A stretch of 13,425 bases of DNA from an uncultured Ruminococcus sp. (GTDB lineage: Bacteria; Bacillota; Clostridia; Oscillospirales; Ruminococcaceae), in the NCBI GenBank assembly GCA_934463425.1, contig CAKSJP010000035.1, forward strand, positions 1-13,425. The letters run 5' to 3'. The translations under genes were made by a program, and so were the position numbers. Below the pieces are notes generated by a model. That model was not told the origin of the DNA and made no database searches. It saw nothing but the letters and a program-made list of their open reading frames with translations. Positions 13,280-13,425 of the stretch are shown piece by piece (position 1 is the stretch's first letter; every line of letters starts with the position of its first letter).

Positions 13280-13308
13280 AGTATATCACATCCGGCGAAA
13301 AATGTCAA
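13280..13308 (-). promoter_or_regulatory. Promoter of small peptide gene 3
   Basis: TTGACA (13303-13308), 17 bases, TATACT (13280-13285) on the - strand, with the extended TG. Confidence 0.88.
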
Positions 13309-13315
13309 ATTCACC

Positions 13316-13343
13316 GTAGGGGCGAACATCGTTCGCCCGCATG
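13316..13343. repeat. Short palindromic intergenic repeat, copy D
   Basis: GGGCGAAC (13320-13327) and GTTCGCCC (13331-13338) surround ATC, with the same GTA and GCATG flanks as copy A. Confidence 0.75.
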
Positions 13344-13399
13344 CCACGAAACCCTTTCCCAAAAACCAAAACCGCCGCATTTCCCAAACAAAAAACCTC

Positions 13400-13425
13400 T
13401 TGACAAACGCAGCATTCTGGCGTAT
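13400..13425 (+). promoter_or_regulatory. Start of unit 4: antisense RNA promoter cut by the window edge
   Basis: TTGACA (13400-13405) and the conserved 17-base spacer are present, and the -10 box is cut after TAT. About 50 conserved bases precede it, as in the other units, so the array continues beyond the window. Confidence 0.75.

Larger units (their letters stand above)
12992..13308. repeat. Unit 3 of the two-promoter repeat family
   Basis: This is the most compact complete unit, 317 bases, with the same order of parts. The first two thirds of its antisense RNA are almost identical to unit 1, while its peptide is closer to that of unit 2, so the copies look like mosaics. Confidence 0.85.

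Noticed and set aside
10080..13425. CRISPR array as explanation for the repeats
   Set aside because: The repeats are 300-370 bases, carry promoters and terminators, are not regularly spaced, and no cas gene is present.

Overview
The window looks like chromosomal DNA from a Gram-positive, gut or rumen type Firmicute close to Ruminococcus. The evidence is two secreted proteins with type I dockerins and long Thr/Ala linkers, strong AAGGAG/GGAGG ribosome sites, near-consensus sigma-A promoters with 17-base spacers, and short palindromic intergenic repeats. No rRNA gene or species marker is present, so the genus is an inference.

Positions 1-4492 (+ strand) are the end of a surface-polysaccharide locus. 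They hold the C-terminal part of an AT-rich membrane acyltransferase, glf (UDP-galactopyranose mutase), a terminator, a new promoter, and a tight rfbB-rfbD-rfbC operon for dTDP-L-rhamnose. This suggests a glycan containing rhamnose and galactofuranose that may also be O-acylated; rfbA is not in the window. Just downstream lies what looks like the 3' end of a tRNA (T-arm and acceptor strand) without a 5' half, a possible recombination scar.

Positions 4648-10020 (- strand) carry three separately terminated genes. The first is a secreted lysozyme-like protein with two SH3 domains and a dockerin, preceded by a leader of about 400 nt. The second is a large secreted CAP - Ig-like - two cohesin-like modules - dockerin protein. 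The third is a short Sfp-type 4'-phosphopantetheinyl transferase.

Positions 10080-13425 hold the most interesting part: a family of repeated two-promoter units, three complete and a fourth cut by the window edge, two on one side and two on the other of a membrane glycerophosphodiester phosphodiesterase gene. Each complete unit has a strong + strand promoter driving a roughly 97-nt RNA that ends at a hairpin. A convergent - strand promoter drives a leader, a Shine-Dalgarno sequence locked in a hairpin, and an ORF of 29-45 codons for a hydrophobic peptide with a lysine tail. The peptide's stop codon lies in the shared terminator stem. This is the architecture of a type I toxin-antitoxin system of the Fst/TxpA kind. 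The peptide sequences are not ones I recognise, and the peptides differ between copies while the regulatory parts are conserved.
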